From Sphingomonas sp. AR_OL41 (GTDB lineage Bacteria > Pseudomonadota > Alphaproteobacteria > Sphingomonadales > Sphingomonadaceae), in assembly GCF_029911635.1 (NCBI RefSeq), contig NZ_JARYTI010000001.1, positions 186,001 to 250,000 on the forward strand: 64,000 bases of DNA, in the 5' to 3' direction. Below are positions 1-8,620 of the stretch, piece after piece (position 1 is the first letter of the stretch; the number at the start of each line of letters is the position of its first letter). The notes under the pieces were generated by a model. The model saw only the letters and a program-made list of their open reading frames with translations. It made no database searches and was not told the DNA's origin. Made by a program: the position numbers and the translations under genes.

Positions 1-2
1 GC

Positions 3-1040
3 GAACGTCTCGAACGGATCTGCAAGGATCGTAACGCCCCTCAGAAGCACGTCTGGCGTGCCGAGATCGTTCTTCTGAGCGCCGACGGGGTCGGCACCAG
101 CGAGATCATGCGCCGGACGGACACGTCCAAGACGTGCGTGTGGCGCTGGCAGGAGCGGTTCATGCAGGAAGGGGTTGAAGGTCTGTTGCGTGACAAGACC
201 CGCCCTTCGCGCATCCCTCCGCTGACCCCGGAGGTGCTCGCTTGGGTTGCCACCCGGACGCGTGAGGAACCGCCGGGTGAGACGACCCATTGGACGGCCG
301 CGCTGATGGCCAGCGAAGCGGGGATCAGCGCTAGTTCGGTTCACCGGATCTGGCGCGCCCACGGCCTGCAGCCTCACCGCGTTCTGCAGTTCAAGCTTTC
401 CAATGATCCTGAGTTCATCGACAAGCTCCGCGACGTCGTTGGCCTTTATGTCGCGCCGCCCGCCCACGCGATCGTCCTGTCGTTCGACGAGAAGAGCCAG
501 ATTCAGGCCCTCGACCGAACCCAGCCCGGCCTGCCGCTCAAGAAGGGGCGAGCCGGCACCATGACCCATGATTACAAGCGCAACGGCACCACCACGCTGT
601 TTGCGGCGCTCAACATACTCGACGGGACCGTGATCGGCCGCAACATGCAGCGGCATCGGCACCAGGAATTCATCCGCTTTCTCAATCTGATCGAGGCACA
701 AGTCCCCGCCGGCAAGGCGATCCACGTGATCCTCGACAACTATGCCGCCCACAAGCACCCCAAGGTCCGCGAGTGGCTCGAGCGGCACCCGCGCTTCACC
801 TTCCACTTTACGCCAACGTCCTGTTCGTGGCTCAACGCCGTCGAGGGCTTCTTCGCCAGGCTCACCAAACGACGCCTCAAACGAGGTGTATTCCACTCGC
901 TCGTCGATCTTCAGGCCGCCATCAACCGCTTCCTGGCCGAGCACAACGAGAGCCCAAAACCCTTCGTCTGGACCGCCGATCCTGATAAAATCATCGCCGC
1001 CGTCAGGCGCGGGCACCAAGTGTTAGATTCGATCCACTAG
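3..1040 (+). CDS. IS630-family transposase, 5' end cut by window edge
   Basis: The frame is open from the first bases of the window, so the start lies to the left. The product is a DDE transposase of the IS630 family (IS630/Tc1/mariner superfamily), which cuts and pastes its element into TA targets. An N-terminal helix-turn-helix part ends near 'GTSEIMRRTDTSK'. The catalytic triad can be read as D in 'LSFDEKSQ', D in 'VILDNYAAHKHPKV' and E in 'NAVEGFFARLTKRR'. Perhaps 20-30 residues are missing. The stop codon TAG (1038-1040) is also part of the CTAG duplication made by the neighbouring IS5 insertion, so the IS5 landed exactly at the end of this gene. Family assignment is firm from the motifs; whether the element is intact cannot be judged here. 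Confidence 0.9.
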   Translation, partial: ERLERICKDRNAPQKHVWRAEIVLLSADGVGTSEIMRRTDTSKTCVWRWQERFMQEGVEGLLRDKTRPSRIPPLTPEVLAWVATRTREEPPGETTHWTAALMASEAGISASSVHRIWRAHGLQPHRVLQFKLSNDPEFIDKLRDVVGLYVAPPAHAIVLSFDEKSQIQALDRTQPGLPLKKGRAGTMTHDYKRNGTTTLFAALNILDGTVIGRNMQRHRHQEFIRFLNLIEAQVPAGKAIHVILDNYAAHKHPKVREWLERHPRFTFHFTPTSCSWLNAVEGFFARLTKRRLKRGVFHSLVDLQAAINRFLAEHNESPKPFVWTADPDKIIAAVRRGHQVLDSIH

Positions 1041-2233
1041 GGAACCCCTGAGCAAGTAGGCCTTGCAGAGGCAATGATGGAATGATTCTCTTCGCAAAAG
1101 GAGGGCCGCATGAAGCAGGGTCGTTTTTCAGGGATTGGGATTTCACGGCCACGCAAACAGACGCGGCTGGCGGTATTTCTGGATCAGATGGCGGCTGTGG
1201 TTCCGTGGGAGCGGTTCGAGCAGTTGATCATTGCGCATTACCCGGTGGTGGGGCGGGGGCGTCGTCCTTATCCGTTGCGGTCGATGCTGAAGATCCATTT
1301 CATGCAGCAATGGTTTGGCCTGTCCGATCCAGCGATGGAAGAAGCGCTGTGGGAGACGCCACTGTTGCGGGAATTTGCAGGGCCTCGACTTCGAGGGCGT
1401 ACCCGACGAGACGACGATCTTGAAGTTCCGGCATTTGCTTGAGAAGCATGAATTGAGCAAAGCGCTGTTTGACGAGATGACGGCGGTTTTGACCGAGCGC
1501 GGTTTGCTGTTGCGCCAGGGCACGATCGTGGATGCGACTTTGATCGCCGCGCCGCCATCGACCAAGAACCGCACGAAGTCGAGCGATCCCGAGATAAAGC
1601 AGACCAGGAAGGGCAATCAATGGTATTTCGGCATGAAGGCGCATATCGGCGCAGACGCGGCTTCGGGCTGCGTGCATTCGGCCGAAATGACATCGGCCAA
1701 TGTGCATGATAGCGTGGCGACCGATGCCTTGCTTTACGGCGAGGAGGAAATTGCCTTTGGCGACAGCGCCTATGCCAGCAATGAGCGTTCGCTCGAAGCC
1801 GATCGAACCGAAGCCGACGTCGTCTGGGCCACGCCCTTCAAGCGCAAGAAGGGCCAGGCCCTGACCGATGAACAGCGCCGGATCAACCGGCTGACGTCTT
1901 CGTTCCGCTCCAAGGTCGAGCATGTCTTCCGGGTCGTCAAGCGCCAGTTCGGCTACACCAGGACCCGTTATCGCGGACTGTACAAGAACAACCAGCAGAT
2001 TTTCTGCCAGCTCACCCTGGCCAATATCTACATCATGCGCGAGCAATTGGCCTGAACTGCACGATAATTGCGCCCGCAGAACGGGAAACGGCCCGGAAAA
2101 CAGCCAAATACCGACGGAAATAGGCCGAAAATCCACAATATTGGCCAAATTCGCGCACCGCAAGGAGAGCGGCGCGGCAAAGCTCACCGTTGACGCCGCA
2201 CGACGCCCAATTCTCTACCTGCGCAGAGGTTCC
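1041..2233 (+). mobile_element. IS5-family insertion sequence, about 1193 bp, with CTAG duplication
   Basis: The left end GGAACCCCTGAGCAAGT and the right end (reverse complement GGAACCTCTGCGCAGGT) form imperfect terminal inverted repeats, with about 14 of 17 bases matching. A 4-bp direct repeat CTAG stands at 1037-1040 and 2234-2237, the YTAR-type target known for IS5 elements. The size is normal for the IS5 subgroup. The element sits between the 3' end of an IS630 transposase and the 3' end of an oppositely oriented membrane-protein gene. The intact duplication says this insertion is a recent, simple transposition. Confidence 0.88.
1110..2055 (+). pseudogene. IS5-family transposase, split by a one-base frameshift
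   Basis: The first frame starts at 1110 (MKQGRFSGIGIS...) after an AAAGGAGG-type ribosome site and carries the N-terminal IS5 domain through 'WFGLSDPAMEEALWETP'. At about 1380 the run GGGCCTCGAC has one extra C compared with the frame needed for 'AGLDFEGVPDETTILKF', and the rest of the protein continues in another frame to 2055. Catalytic motifs are in the second part: D in 'GTIVDATLIAAPPS', D in 'AFGDSAYAS', and E in 'FRSKVEHVFRVVKRQFG'. The two halves together give about 315 residues, the usual length. The shift sits in the conserved core and not at a slippery heptamer, so I read it as an inactivating indel or a sequencing error, not programmed frameshifting. Confidence 0.8.
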
Positions 2234-2636
2234 CTAGATATCGCCAGTGGTTGGGCGAGCGAGGATCGAGGGGGTCGGCCATCGGGTCGAGGTATCCACC
2301 AACGGAGCGCTTCGGAAACAACTCGTCATGAGATGGCTCGACCCATTCCCAGCCGTGATATTCCATCCACGCCGGTACAAAGCGCACTCCAAGAACCATC
2401 AAAGCGGTGAACGGATAGAGGGCGATATTGAGATAGCCGGCCACCGCGGTCGAATAAGCATCGTCGAGAACTGGGCTCCAATAGGAGGCGAGTTTGCCCG
2501 TCCAATAGATAGCGATGCTGGCCCACCAGAGTTTCGCATACCAGGGGCGCCACAGCCAGGCCGATGCTCGGGGCCGCGACCGCACAGCACTCGCGTCCAA
2601 TTCTGCCTGTTCGCTCATGACGTCGACTGGGCCCAT
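2184..2636 (-). CDS. Hypothetical membrane protein with C-terminus replaced by IS5 sequence
   Basis: The 150-residue product begins MGPVDVMSEQ; a second start is possible at MSEQ. It has two or three hydrophobic segments ('LWWASIAIYWTGKLASYW', 'YLNIALYPFTALMVLGVRF') followed by a soluble tail with 'DPMADPLDPRSPNHWR'. I do not recognise a functional family. The last 17 or so codons lie inside the IS5 right end. Removing the IS5 and one CTAG copy restores a short native ending ('...NHWRYLVDRI', then a stop), which would itself overlap the 3' end of the IS630 transposase. The alteration is limited to the C-terminal tip, so the protein may still fold. Confidence 0.55.
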   Translation of the reverse strand: MGPVDVMSEQAELDASAVRSRPRASAWLWRPWYAKLWWASIAIYWTGKLASYWSPVLDDAYSTAVAGYLNIALYPFTALMVLGVRFVPAWMEYHGWEWVEPSHDELFPKRSVGGYLDPMADPLDPRSPNHWRYLGNLCAGRELGVVRRQR

Positions 2637-2790
2637 GCCGGATCCTTTCTGCCGTGGAGAATACCATCGGCAAGGAAAGATTGGAATCCCGTCATGGCGA
2701 ACTTCGGCTCCAATTCACGTCCTATGGTCATTCCCTTGGCGAGCGGCCGACCGCCCTTTCCCACTTCTCTCCTCACCCTGGAGTGGTCTG

Positions 2791-3252
2791 TTGTCGAGTT
2801 GCCTGATCCTCGGAGACAGCATCGCGATCGGTGTCGCCGCAGCGCTGCAGATCCTTCATTTCGGAGGGTGCGATGTCCTGGCGCGGAACGGGGCCTCTGT
2901 CGGGTCGATAGCGGCAATGGCACCTTCAATCGGGTATCGCCAGGTCGTTGTCTCAGCAGGCTCCAATGATCGTCTGAGCCCGTCGCGTGCACGCGACCTT
3001 GTCACACTGCGACGTAAGCTGTGGGGCGCAAAGGTTACGTGGATATACCCTCGGCAGCCGACGCCTGCATGGGATGTGTATCGCGTGGCGCGGCGTTTTG
3101 GCGACCGGACGGTCGATATAAAAAGCGCCGGCTCGAGGGACGGTGTCCATCCGCGAAGCGATATCGCGGTGGCACGCGCAATCCTTTTCCAAGCGGACCG
3201 GGCTAATTTTCAACAGTCGCGCTGGCGATCGGTGGGCGGGACGATGCGATAA
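2791..3252 (+). CDS. Small SGNH/GDSL-type hydrolase-like protein
   Basis: The product is about 153 residues from a TTG start at 2791, preceded by GGAG at a spacing of about 7. It carries the block I signature 'LILGDSIAIG' (nucleophile Ser in GDS), a middle 'VVSAGSNDR' like the SGNH Asn block, and a late 'DGVHP' that supplies the Asp-x-x-His dyad. This is the layout of the SGNH/GDSL esterase-acetylhydrolase superfamily, but at the short end of its length range. The frame is open further upstream, but that part reads as low-complexity out-of-phase sequence antisense to the membrane-protein gene. The substrate is unknown. No signal peptide is evident from this start, although an upstream extension cannot be excluded. 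Confidence 0.6.
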   Translation: MSSCLILGDSIAIGVAAALQILHFGGCDVLARNGASVGSIAAMAPSIGYRQVVVSAGSNDRLSPSRARDLVTLRRKLWGAKVTWIYPRQPTPAWDVYRVARRFGDRTVDIKSAGSRDGVHPRSDIAVARAILFQADRANFQQSRWRSVGGTMR

Positions 3253-3281
3253 CGCCATCAGCGTTGACGTTACCTGCCCTG

Positions 3282-4034
3282 TTAGCGCCGAAGGAGATCG
3301 GTGAAGGCGATCTGTCCATCAAAGAGCGCCCGCACGATCAAATAGGCGCGCTGCGCGTTACCATAAGCCCGCCTCACCCCCTCGACATGTTCATGGGCGG
3401 TCGATCGCGATACGCCGAGAATATTGCCGATCTCCCGGTCGGTCTTTCCCCTTCCGACGAGGACAAGCGCTTCCATCTGTCGCGGCGTAAGGTCCGGTAC
3501 AACGGTATCCTCGAGCCTCAATTTCTTCCGCATGATCCGCCTGGCTGCTTCGAATGCAAATGTACCGCACAGTTGGGCGATTGGCAGTGCGTTTTCGTGG
3601 AGTTGGTCGAGCGATCGCGCCGCGAAGGAGCATGTTCCCTGATATTCACCGGGCAGATGCACAGGCACCGTGAAACCAGCGCCAAGGCCGAAGCCGATGG
3701 CTTCCGAAAGAATCTGCTTGTGACGGGGCGTCAGACGGATGATGTCTCCGACGTCGTGCCACGAGAAGCCATTGACGGTCTTGGTACTTGCAAGATGGAT
3801 AGGATCCTCCGCGAAATATGCGCGCTCGAGGACATGGGATACCCAGTCTTCGTTATAGGTCGATAACCGGATTGCTCCTTGCGGCGGGCACGTCAGGTCA
3901 ACATGGTGGCCCATCGCAAACTGCGAGAACCCGAGCATATTGGTGACCCGCCTTAGGGCTTCATTTAAATCGTCTTCGGTCAGAACCGAGCGAAAGGCCT
4001 TAAGGAAGTGGTTCAGATCCAGTTTGGTCAACAT
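3282..4034 (-). CDS. LuxR-family regulator with autoinducer-binding-type domain
   Basis: The product has 250 residues. Residues 1-160 match the LuxR/TraR ligand domain and the C-terminal 65 residues form a LuxR-type helix-turn-helix ('LTPRQMEALVLVGRGKTDREIG'). Of the residues that contact acyl-homoserine lactones in TraR, W64, D77, P78 and W92 are present. The tyrosine expected four residues after the first tryptophan is a valine (V68). No luxI-type synthase lies in the window, so this would be a LuxR solo. It stands alone, pointing left, between the SGNH gene and an IS5 relic, and has no obvious tie to the alkane operon whose last gene ends 300 bp away. The ligand is unknown. Confidence 0.85.
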   Translation of the reverse strand: MLTKLDLNHFLKAFRSVLTEDDLNEALRRVTNMLGFSQFAMGHHVDLTCPPQGAIRLSTYNEDWVSHVLERAYFAEDPIHLASTKTVNGFSWHDVGDIIRLTPRHKQILSEAIGFGLGAGFTVPVHLPGEYQGTCSFAARSLDQLHENALPIAQLCGTFAFEAARRIMRKKLRLEDTVVPDLTPRQMEALVLVGRGKTDREIGNILGVSRSTAHEHVEGVRRAYGNAQRAYLIVRALFDGQIAFTDLLRR

Positions 4035-4155
4035 AACGGCAGACCCTTCGAAAAGGAGGAATGCCTCTCGAGCCCTCTCCTGAACCGTGTACTTTTGAGC
4101 GAAAATCTCTTTCGTTTCGTCGCAGGCCGAGTCTTCCCGATACCGCTAACTACAT

Positions 4156-4266
4156 GTGTTGTTCGCTAATTTCGACCAACAGCTCAAGGAACGTGGTTAT
4201 CTCGCTATGGGCGGTCAGATCGTCGATGCGACACCGGTGGCCGCGCCAAAGCAACACCGCGCCAGG
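4156..4266 (+). pseudogene. Relic of an IS5-family transposase
   Basis: A short frame encodes 'LFANFDQQLKERGY', then 'MGGQIVDATPVAAPKQ', the segment around the first catalytic Asp of IS5 transposases. No start, no C-terminal half and no inverted repeats can be seen nearby. It marks an old insertion at the left edge of the alkane island, directly beyond the 3' end of alkK. Confidence 0.6.
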
Positions 4267-4338
4267 ATCCAGACCCTTTTTGATCAGCTATCGGGCAGTG
4301 TCGAGTTCGTGTTTATCTGCCCGATGTGGGGAGCTTCG

Positions 4339-6027
4339 CTATGAAGCTCTGCCGGGCGCCGGATGCCGATCCAGGTCGCCTCCTGCGGTACCTTCGTCCA
4401 GCGATCCCACCTGCAGTTCCTTCACGACGATCTCGCGGATGGCTGTCTTCAGCAGCTTCCCGGTCGCGGTATGCGGCAGCTCCTCGACGACCAGCACATC
4501 GTCCGGAATACTCCATTTGGGGATCTTACCCGTGTACAGTTCGACCATGTCCTGACGTGAGAAATTCATCTCCGGCTTGAGCTGCACGATGAGCACCGGG
4601 CGCTCGCCCCAGCGCTCGTCCGGCTTGCCGACGACAGCGGCCTCTTTGATGGCCGGATGGGCCTGGGCAATATTCTCCAGCTCGATCGAGCTAATCCATT
4701 CGCCGCCGGATTTAACCACATCCTTGGTGCGGTCGACGATCTGGATAAAACCATCGGCATCCATGGTCACGACGTCGCCGGTGTCGAACCAGCCCTCGGC
4801 CGCGTGCGCCGGGCTGATGGGGCTGTTGTAGTAGCCGGCAGCGACCCAGGGGCCGCGCACGAGCATCGAACCGAAGCTCTTGCCGTCCCTCGCGATCGGC
4901 TCGCCATCGGCGCCCTTGATGCAGAACTCCATGCCGAAAAGCGGCCGTCCCTGCTTGGCCTGCAGCGCCAGTTTCTGTTCGGCCGGTAGTCCTTCGTGCT
5001 TCGTCTTCAACGTCGCGGCGAGGCCGATCGGACTGGTCTCGGTCATCCCCCAGGCGTGCCGGACCATGACACCCTTGTTCTGGAAGCGGCTGATCATGAT
5101 CGGAGGCGAAGCGGAACCCCCGATCGCGACGCGCTTCAGACTTGTGAACGATTGGGCGTGCGAGTCCATCCAGTCCAGCAGTGCGAGCCAAACGGTCGGC
5201 ACACCGGCGGTAAATGTCACGCCTTCCTGCTCGAACAACTCATGCAGGCTGGCGCCGTCCAGCCTCGGCCCCGGCATAACAAGCTTGGCGCCGACCATCG
5301 GTGCCGCGAAAGGGACACCCCAGGCATTGACGTGGAACATCGGCACGATCGGAGAGGCCGAATCCAGGGCCGAGAGTCCCAGCACATCGGGCAGCGCGCA
5401 GGTCATGGCGTGCAATACGCTGGACCGATGGCTGTAGAGCACGCCCTTGGGCTCGCCCGTAGTCCCGGAGGTGTAGCACAGGCCCGACGCAGTATTCTCA
5501 TCGAGATCCGGCCACTCGTATTCGTCCGATTCTCCCGCGATCAGTGTCTCGTAGCAGACGAGACCGGGAACGATCTCGGATTTCGGCATATGGGCTTCGT
5601 CGGTCATGATGACGACGGCCTTCAGGTCCTTCAGCCTGTCCGCCAGCACTTCGAGGATCGGCAGGAACGACAGGTCCGAGAAGAGGATCCTGTCTCCGGC
5701 ATGCGCAATGATATAGGAGATCTGCTCTGGGAAGAGGCGCGGGTTGATCGTGTGGCAGACGAGGCCGGATCCGGACACGCCATAATAGAGCTCCATGTGC
5801 CGATAGCCGTTCCAGGCCAGTGTTCCGACCCGGTCGCCGTTTTCGAGGCCGAGGCGTCCGAGGGCATTGGCGAGCTTCTGCGCGCGCCTTGAAAGCTCGG
5901 CATAGGTATAGCGGTGGATCGGCCCTTCCACCGTGCGCGATACGACCTCCGTGTCGCCGTGATAGGCCGCCGCGTGTCGCAGAATCGACGACACGAGCAG
6001 CGGCGAGTGCATCATCTGTCCAAGCAT
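4339..6027 (-). CDS. alkK: Medium/long-chain fatty-acid CoA ligase, AlkK type
   Basis: The 562-residue cytoplasmic enzyme activates the fatty acid made by AlkH to acyl-CoA with ATP. The adenylate-forming P-loop '[10 protein letters not shown]' is at about 185-194; later come 'GMTETSP', 'WFDTGD' and the C-terminal '[13 protein letters not shown]' with the catalytic lysine. The N-terminus 'MLGQMM' and '[12 protein letters not shown]' are typical of AlkK-like ligases. I chose the ATG at 6027 because GGGAGGAAA stands 4-5 bases before it. An upstream open frame reaches 6555 but only overlaps the dehydrogenase gene. It is the last gene of the leftward alk operon, 26 bp after the acyl-CoA dehydrogenase gene. 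In Pseudomonas GPo1 alkK lies between alkJ and alkL; here beta-oxidation genes separate it from them. Confidence 0.88.
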   Translation of the reverse strand: MLGQMMHSPLLVSSILRHAAAYHGDTEVVSRTVEGPIHRYTYAELSRRAQKLANALGRLGLENGDRVGTLAWNGYRHMELYYGVSGSGLVCHTINPRLFPEQISYIIAHAGDRILFSDLSFLPILEVLADRLKDLKAVVIMTDEAHMPKSEIVPGLVCYETLIAGESDEYEWPDLDENTASGLCYTSGTTGEPKGVLYSHRSSVLHAMTCALPDVLGLSALDSASPIVPMFHVNAWGVPFAAPMVGAKLVMPGPRLDGASLHELFEQEGVTFTAGVPTVWLALLDWMDSHAQSFTSLKRVAIGGSASPPIMISRFQNKGVMVRHAWGMTETSPIGLAATLKTKHEGLPAEQKLALQAKQGRPLFGMEFCIKGADGEPIARDGKSFGSMLVRGPWVAAGYYNSPISPAHAAEGWFDTGDVVTMDADGFIQIVDRTKDVVKSGGEWISSIELENIAQAHPAIKEAAVVGKPDERWGERPVLIVQLKPEMNFSRQDMVELYTGKIPKWSIPDDVLVVEELPHTATGKLLKTAIREIVVKELQVGSLDEGTAGGDLDRHPAPGRAS

Positions 6028-6053
6028 CACATTTCCTCCCAAGGAATTTCTGA

Positions 6054-7814
6054 TCAAAGCAGTTCGGCTTCGATATCCATCAAAGACGCTGCCCCGCTGA
6101 TGATTGCCGCCTCCAGCCAGAGCGTCTGCGGCAGCACCCGCTCTGCGAAGAACGTCGCGGTCGCCAGCTTGCGGCGATGAAGCGGAGTCTGTCCGGTGGC
6201 CGCCTTGGCCGCCATCCGGACCCACACCCAGCCGAAGGCCACGAGTGCGAAAAGGCGCAGATAATCGGCGGCGGCAGCTCCGGCCTCCGCGGGCGCGGCT
6301 CGCGCCGCGAGAAGGTGGCGCGTCGTGGTTTCCAGGCGGCCGAGCGCCTGGGCAGTGGCCTTCGTGATGACACCCGCTGCGGGTAAATCCGCAGCTGTAC
6401 GCAGATCCTGCTCGATGAGCGCGAAAAAGCGCGAGGCCAGCGCGCCATCCTCCATCGGCAACTTGCGGCTGACGAGGTCGAGCGCCTGAACGCCGTTGGT
6501 GCCCTCGTAGATCTGCGTAATGCGCGCGTCTCGGACGAACTGCTCCATGCCCCATTCGCGGATGTAGCCGTGGCCGCCGAGCACCTGCTGCGAGGCCACG
6601 GCCGTCTCGAAGCCGAAATCGGTGAACGCTGCCTTCACAACCGGCGTGAGCAGTGCCACGAACCCGTCGGCTTCCCTGCGCGCGGCCTCGTCAGGATGCC
6701 GGGCGGCGATGTCCATTTGCATGGCGGTCCAGATCGCCAGCGCCCGGGAGGCATCGGCCAGGCTGCGGCCGGTCAGCAGCATCCTGCGTACGTCGGGGTG
6801 TTCGATAATCGCAACGGGACCGCGGGTGCCGTCTGAAGAACGGCCCTGAAGGCGCTCGCGTGCGTAGCCCGTGGCCTTCTGGTTCGCCGCTTCTGCGATG
6901 CCGAGTCCCTGGATGCCGACAAAAAGACGCTCGGCGTTCATCATCGTGAACATGGCGTTGAGGCCGCGGCCCGCCTCGCCGACGAGCCAACCGATCGCGC
7001 CGTCGTAGTTCATGACGCAGGTCGGCTGCGCGTGAATGCCCATCTTGTGTTCGAGCGACCCGACGGACATGTCGTTGCGCGCTCCGAGCGAACCGTCCTT
7101 CCCGATGAGGAACTTCGGAGCCAGGAACAGGCTGATGCCCTTGACCCCCTTCGGCGCGCCCGGCAAGCGCGCGAGGATCAGGTAGATGATATTGCCGCCG
7201 AAGTCATGGTCGCCGGAGGAGATGAATATCTTCGTGCCCTTGATCCGATAGGAGCCGTCGCCAACGGGCTCTGCCTTCGTTTTCAAAAGGCCGAGGTCGG
7301 TACCGGCCGCGGCTTCGGTGAGCGCCATTGCGCCAGTCCATTCGCCGGAGATCATCTTCGGCAGATAGGTCGCCTTGAGGTCCGAGTTCGCGTGGCGGGA
7401 GATCGCCTCCACCGCGCCTCGGGTGAGCCCGGGGAACAGGCCGAAGGACAGGTTCACTGAGGAGATCATCTCATCGACCAGTATCTGTACGACGCGCGGC
7501 AGACCCTGGCCGCTATATTCCGGATCGCCCGAAAGACCGGCCCAGCCGGCCTCTACGAATGCCCGATAGGCTTCGGGAAAGCCCTTCGGCGTGGAGACGG
7601 CCCCGTTTCCAAGCCGGCAGCCCTCCTCGTCGCCGGACCGGTTCAACGGTTCGAGCACGCCGACGCAGAACTTGCCAGCCTCATCGAGAATCGAGACAGC
7701 GAGGTCCGCGTTGACGTCTTCGTGGCCCGGCAGCCTCCGCATCAGGCCGTCGAAGTCGAAGACCTCTCCGAGCAGGAAGGTTATGTCGCTGACAGGCGGT
7801 GCATAGGATGTCAT
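6054..7814 (-). CDS. Acyl-CoA dehydrogenase, long form (about 586 aa)
   Basis: The FAD enzyme introduces the alpha-beta double bond into acyl-CoA, the first step of beta-oxidation. It has the three-domain acyl-CoA dehydrogenase fold ('GAMALTEAAAGTDLG', 'GTKIFISSGDHDF') and the C-terminal extension of the about 590-600-residue class also seen in DmdC-type enzymes. The catalytic base is the glutamate of 'QIYEGTNGVQALDL', and 'QVLGGHGYIREW' lies just before it. It sits between the broken fadB (18 bp) and alkK (26 bp) in the same orientation, so it probably serves the acyl-CoAs made by AlkK. Substrate chain length cannot be read from sequence alone; members of this class are often annotated fadE in proteobacteria. 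Confidence 0.88.
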   Translation of the reverse strand: MTSYAPPVSDITFLLGEVFDFDGLMRRLPGHEDVNADLAVSILDEAGKFCVGVLEPLNRSGDEEGCRLGNGAVSTPKGFPEAYRAFVEAGWAGLSGDPEYSGQGLPRVVQILVDEMISSVNLSFGLFPGLTRGAVEAISRHANSDLKATYLPKMISGEWTGAMALTEAAAGTDLGLLKTKAEPVGDGSYRIKGTKIFISSGDHDFGGNIIYLILARLPGAPKGVKGISLFLAPKFLIGKDGSLGARNDMSVGSLEHKMGIHAQPTCVMNYDGAIGWLVGEAGRGLNAMFTMMNAERLFVGIQGLGIAEAANQKATGYARERLQGRSSDGTRGPVAIIEHPDVRRMLLTGRSLADASRALAIWTAMQMDIAARHPDEAARREADGFVALLTPVVKAAFTDFGFETAVASQQVLGGHGYIREWGMEQFVRDARITQIYEGTNGVQALDLVSRKLPMEDGALASRFFALIEQDLRTAADLPAAGVITKATAQALGRLETTTRHLLAARAAPAEAGAAAADYLRLFALVAFGWVWVRMAAKAATGQTPLHRRKLATATFFAERVLPQTLWLEAAIISGAASLMDIEAELL

Positions 7815-7832
7815 TGTTCTGTCTTTCTCTCG

Positions 7833-8620
7833 TCAGTTGCGCAGCGGCTTGCCGGTCGCAAGCATGTGCTTCACGCGGGCCACTGTCCCCGGCGTCCCGC
7901 ACAGGGCGATGGACGCGCGCTTTTCCATCGCGGTAATCTCGTCCTCGCCGACCGGCTTCAGCGGATCGGCGCTGACACCGCCCGTCAGGGTGTCGATCAG
8001 GGCAATGCCAACGACCCGATCATGCGCTGTGGCGCGACCGGCGATCCCCTCGCTATCCAACAGGTTGCGAATGGCGGGCGCTCCCGATAGACCGGCCAAC
8101 GCGATCTTCGGCCTTTCCGGAGCCGAGTAGCCGGGCACGAGATCCAACGCCTTCCGCTTCGCATCGGCGAGCAGTCGGTCCCGGTTCATGGTGATACCGT
8201 CGGTTACCCTCAGCAAACCGAGATTGCGCGCCTCGAAGGCGCTCCCGGAGACCCTGGCCGATGCGATCAGATTGAAGGCGGCGATCGCGGGCGCCACAGG
8301 GCCGTGCGGTGCGGCTGTCAGTGCGTACTGCCTGATCAACATCTCCTTGCAGCCGCCCCAGCCGGGGACGACGCCGATCTTCGTCTCGACGAGACCGATC
8401 GACGCCTCGGCATGCGCCTGGATTGCACTGCAATGGAGCAGGATCTCGCAGCCGCCGCCGAACGCCATCGCCGCGAGTGCGCCGACGACCGGGAACGGGG
8501 CATATTTGATCGCCCTGAAGGTAGCGTGACCCCGATCGATGAAGGCATTGCCAGATGGGCCGCGATGCCGGAACCCATAACGCCCGCGCCGATCACGGCG
8601 GCTTGGGCAATCACCCTCAT
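7833..8620 (-). pseudogene. Truncated fadB: hydroxyacyl-CoA dehydrogenase domain deleted
   Basis: Translation would start at the ATG at 8620, which overlaps the thiolase stop (TGATG). The first 24 codons encode the Rossmann start 'VIGAGVMGSGIAAHLA' of a 3-hydroxyacyl-CoA dehydrogenase. At about 8550 the sequence jumps, in a different frame, into the C-terminal enoyl-CoA hydratase domain ('FIDRGHATFRAIKYAPFPVV', 'AFGGGCEILLHC', 'GVVPGWGGCKE'), which runs to 7833. Sphingomonad proteins with this domain order are normally about 770 residues, so roughly 450 residues are missing. The junction is out of frame, so neither activity should be made from the native start. A downstream restart could give a hydratase-like fragment of up to about 238 residues. 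Confidence 0.82.

Noticed and set aside
1375..1390. Programmed ribosomal frameshift in the IS5 transposase
   Set aside because: No slippery heptamer or downstream stem is visible, and the IS5 subgroup normally has a single frame; an indel is simpler.
6028..6555. Upstream extension of the alkK frame adding about 176 residues
   Set aside because: It lies wholly inside the acyl-CoA dehydrogenase gene on the same strand, shows no family similarity, and a strong ribosome site marks the ATG at 6027.
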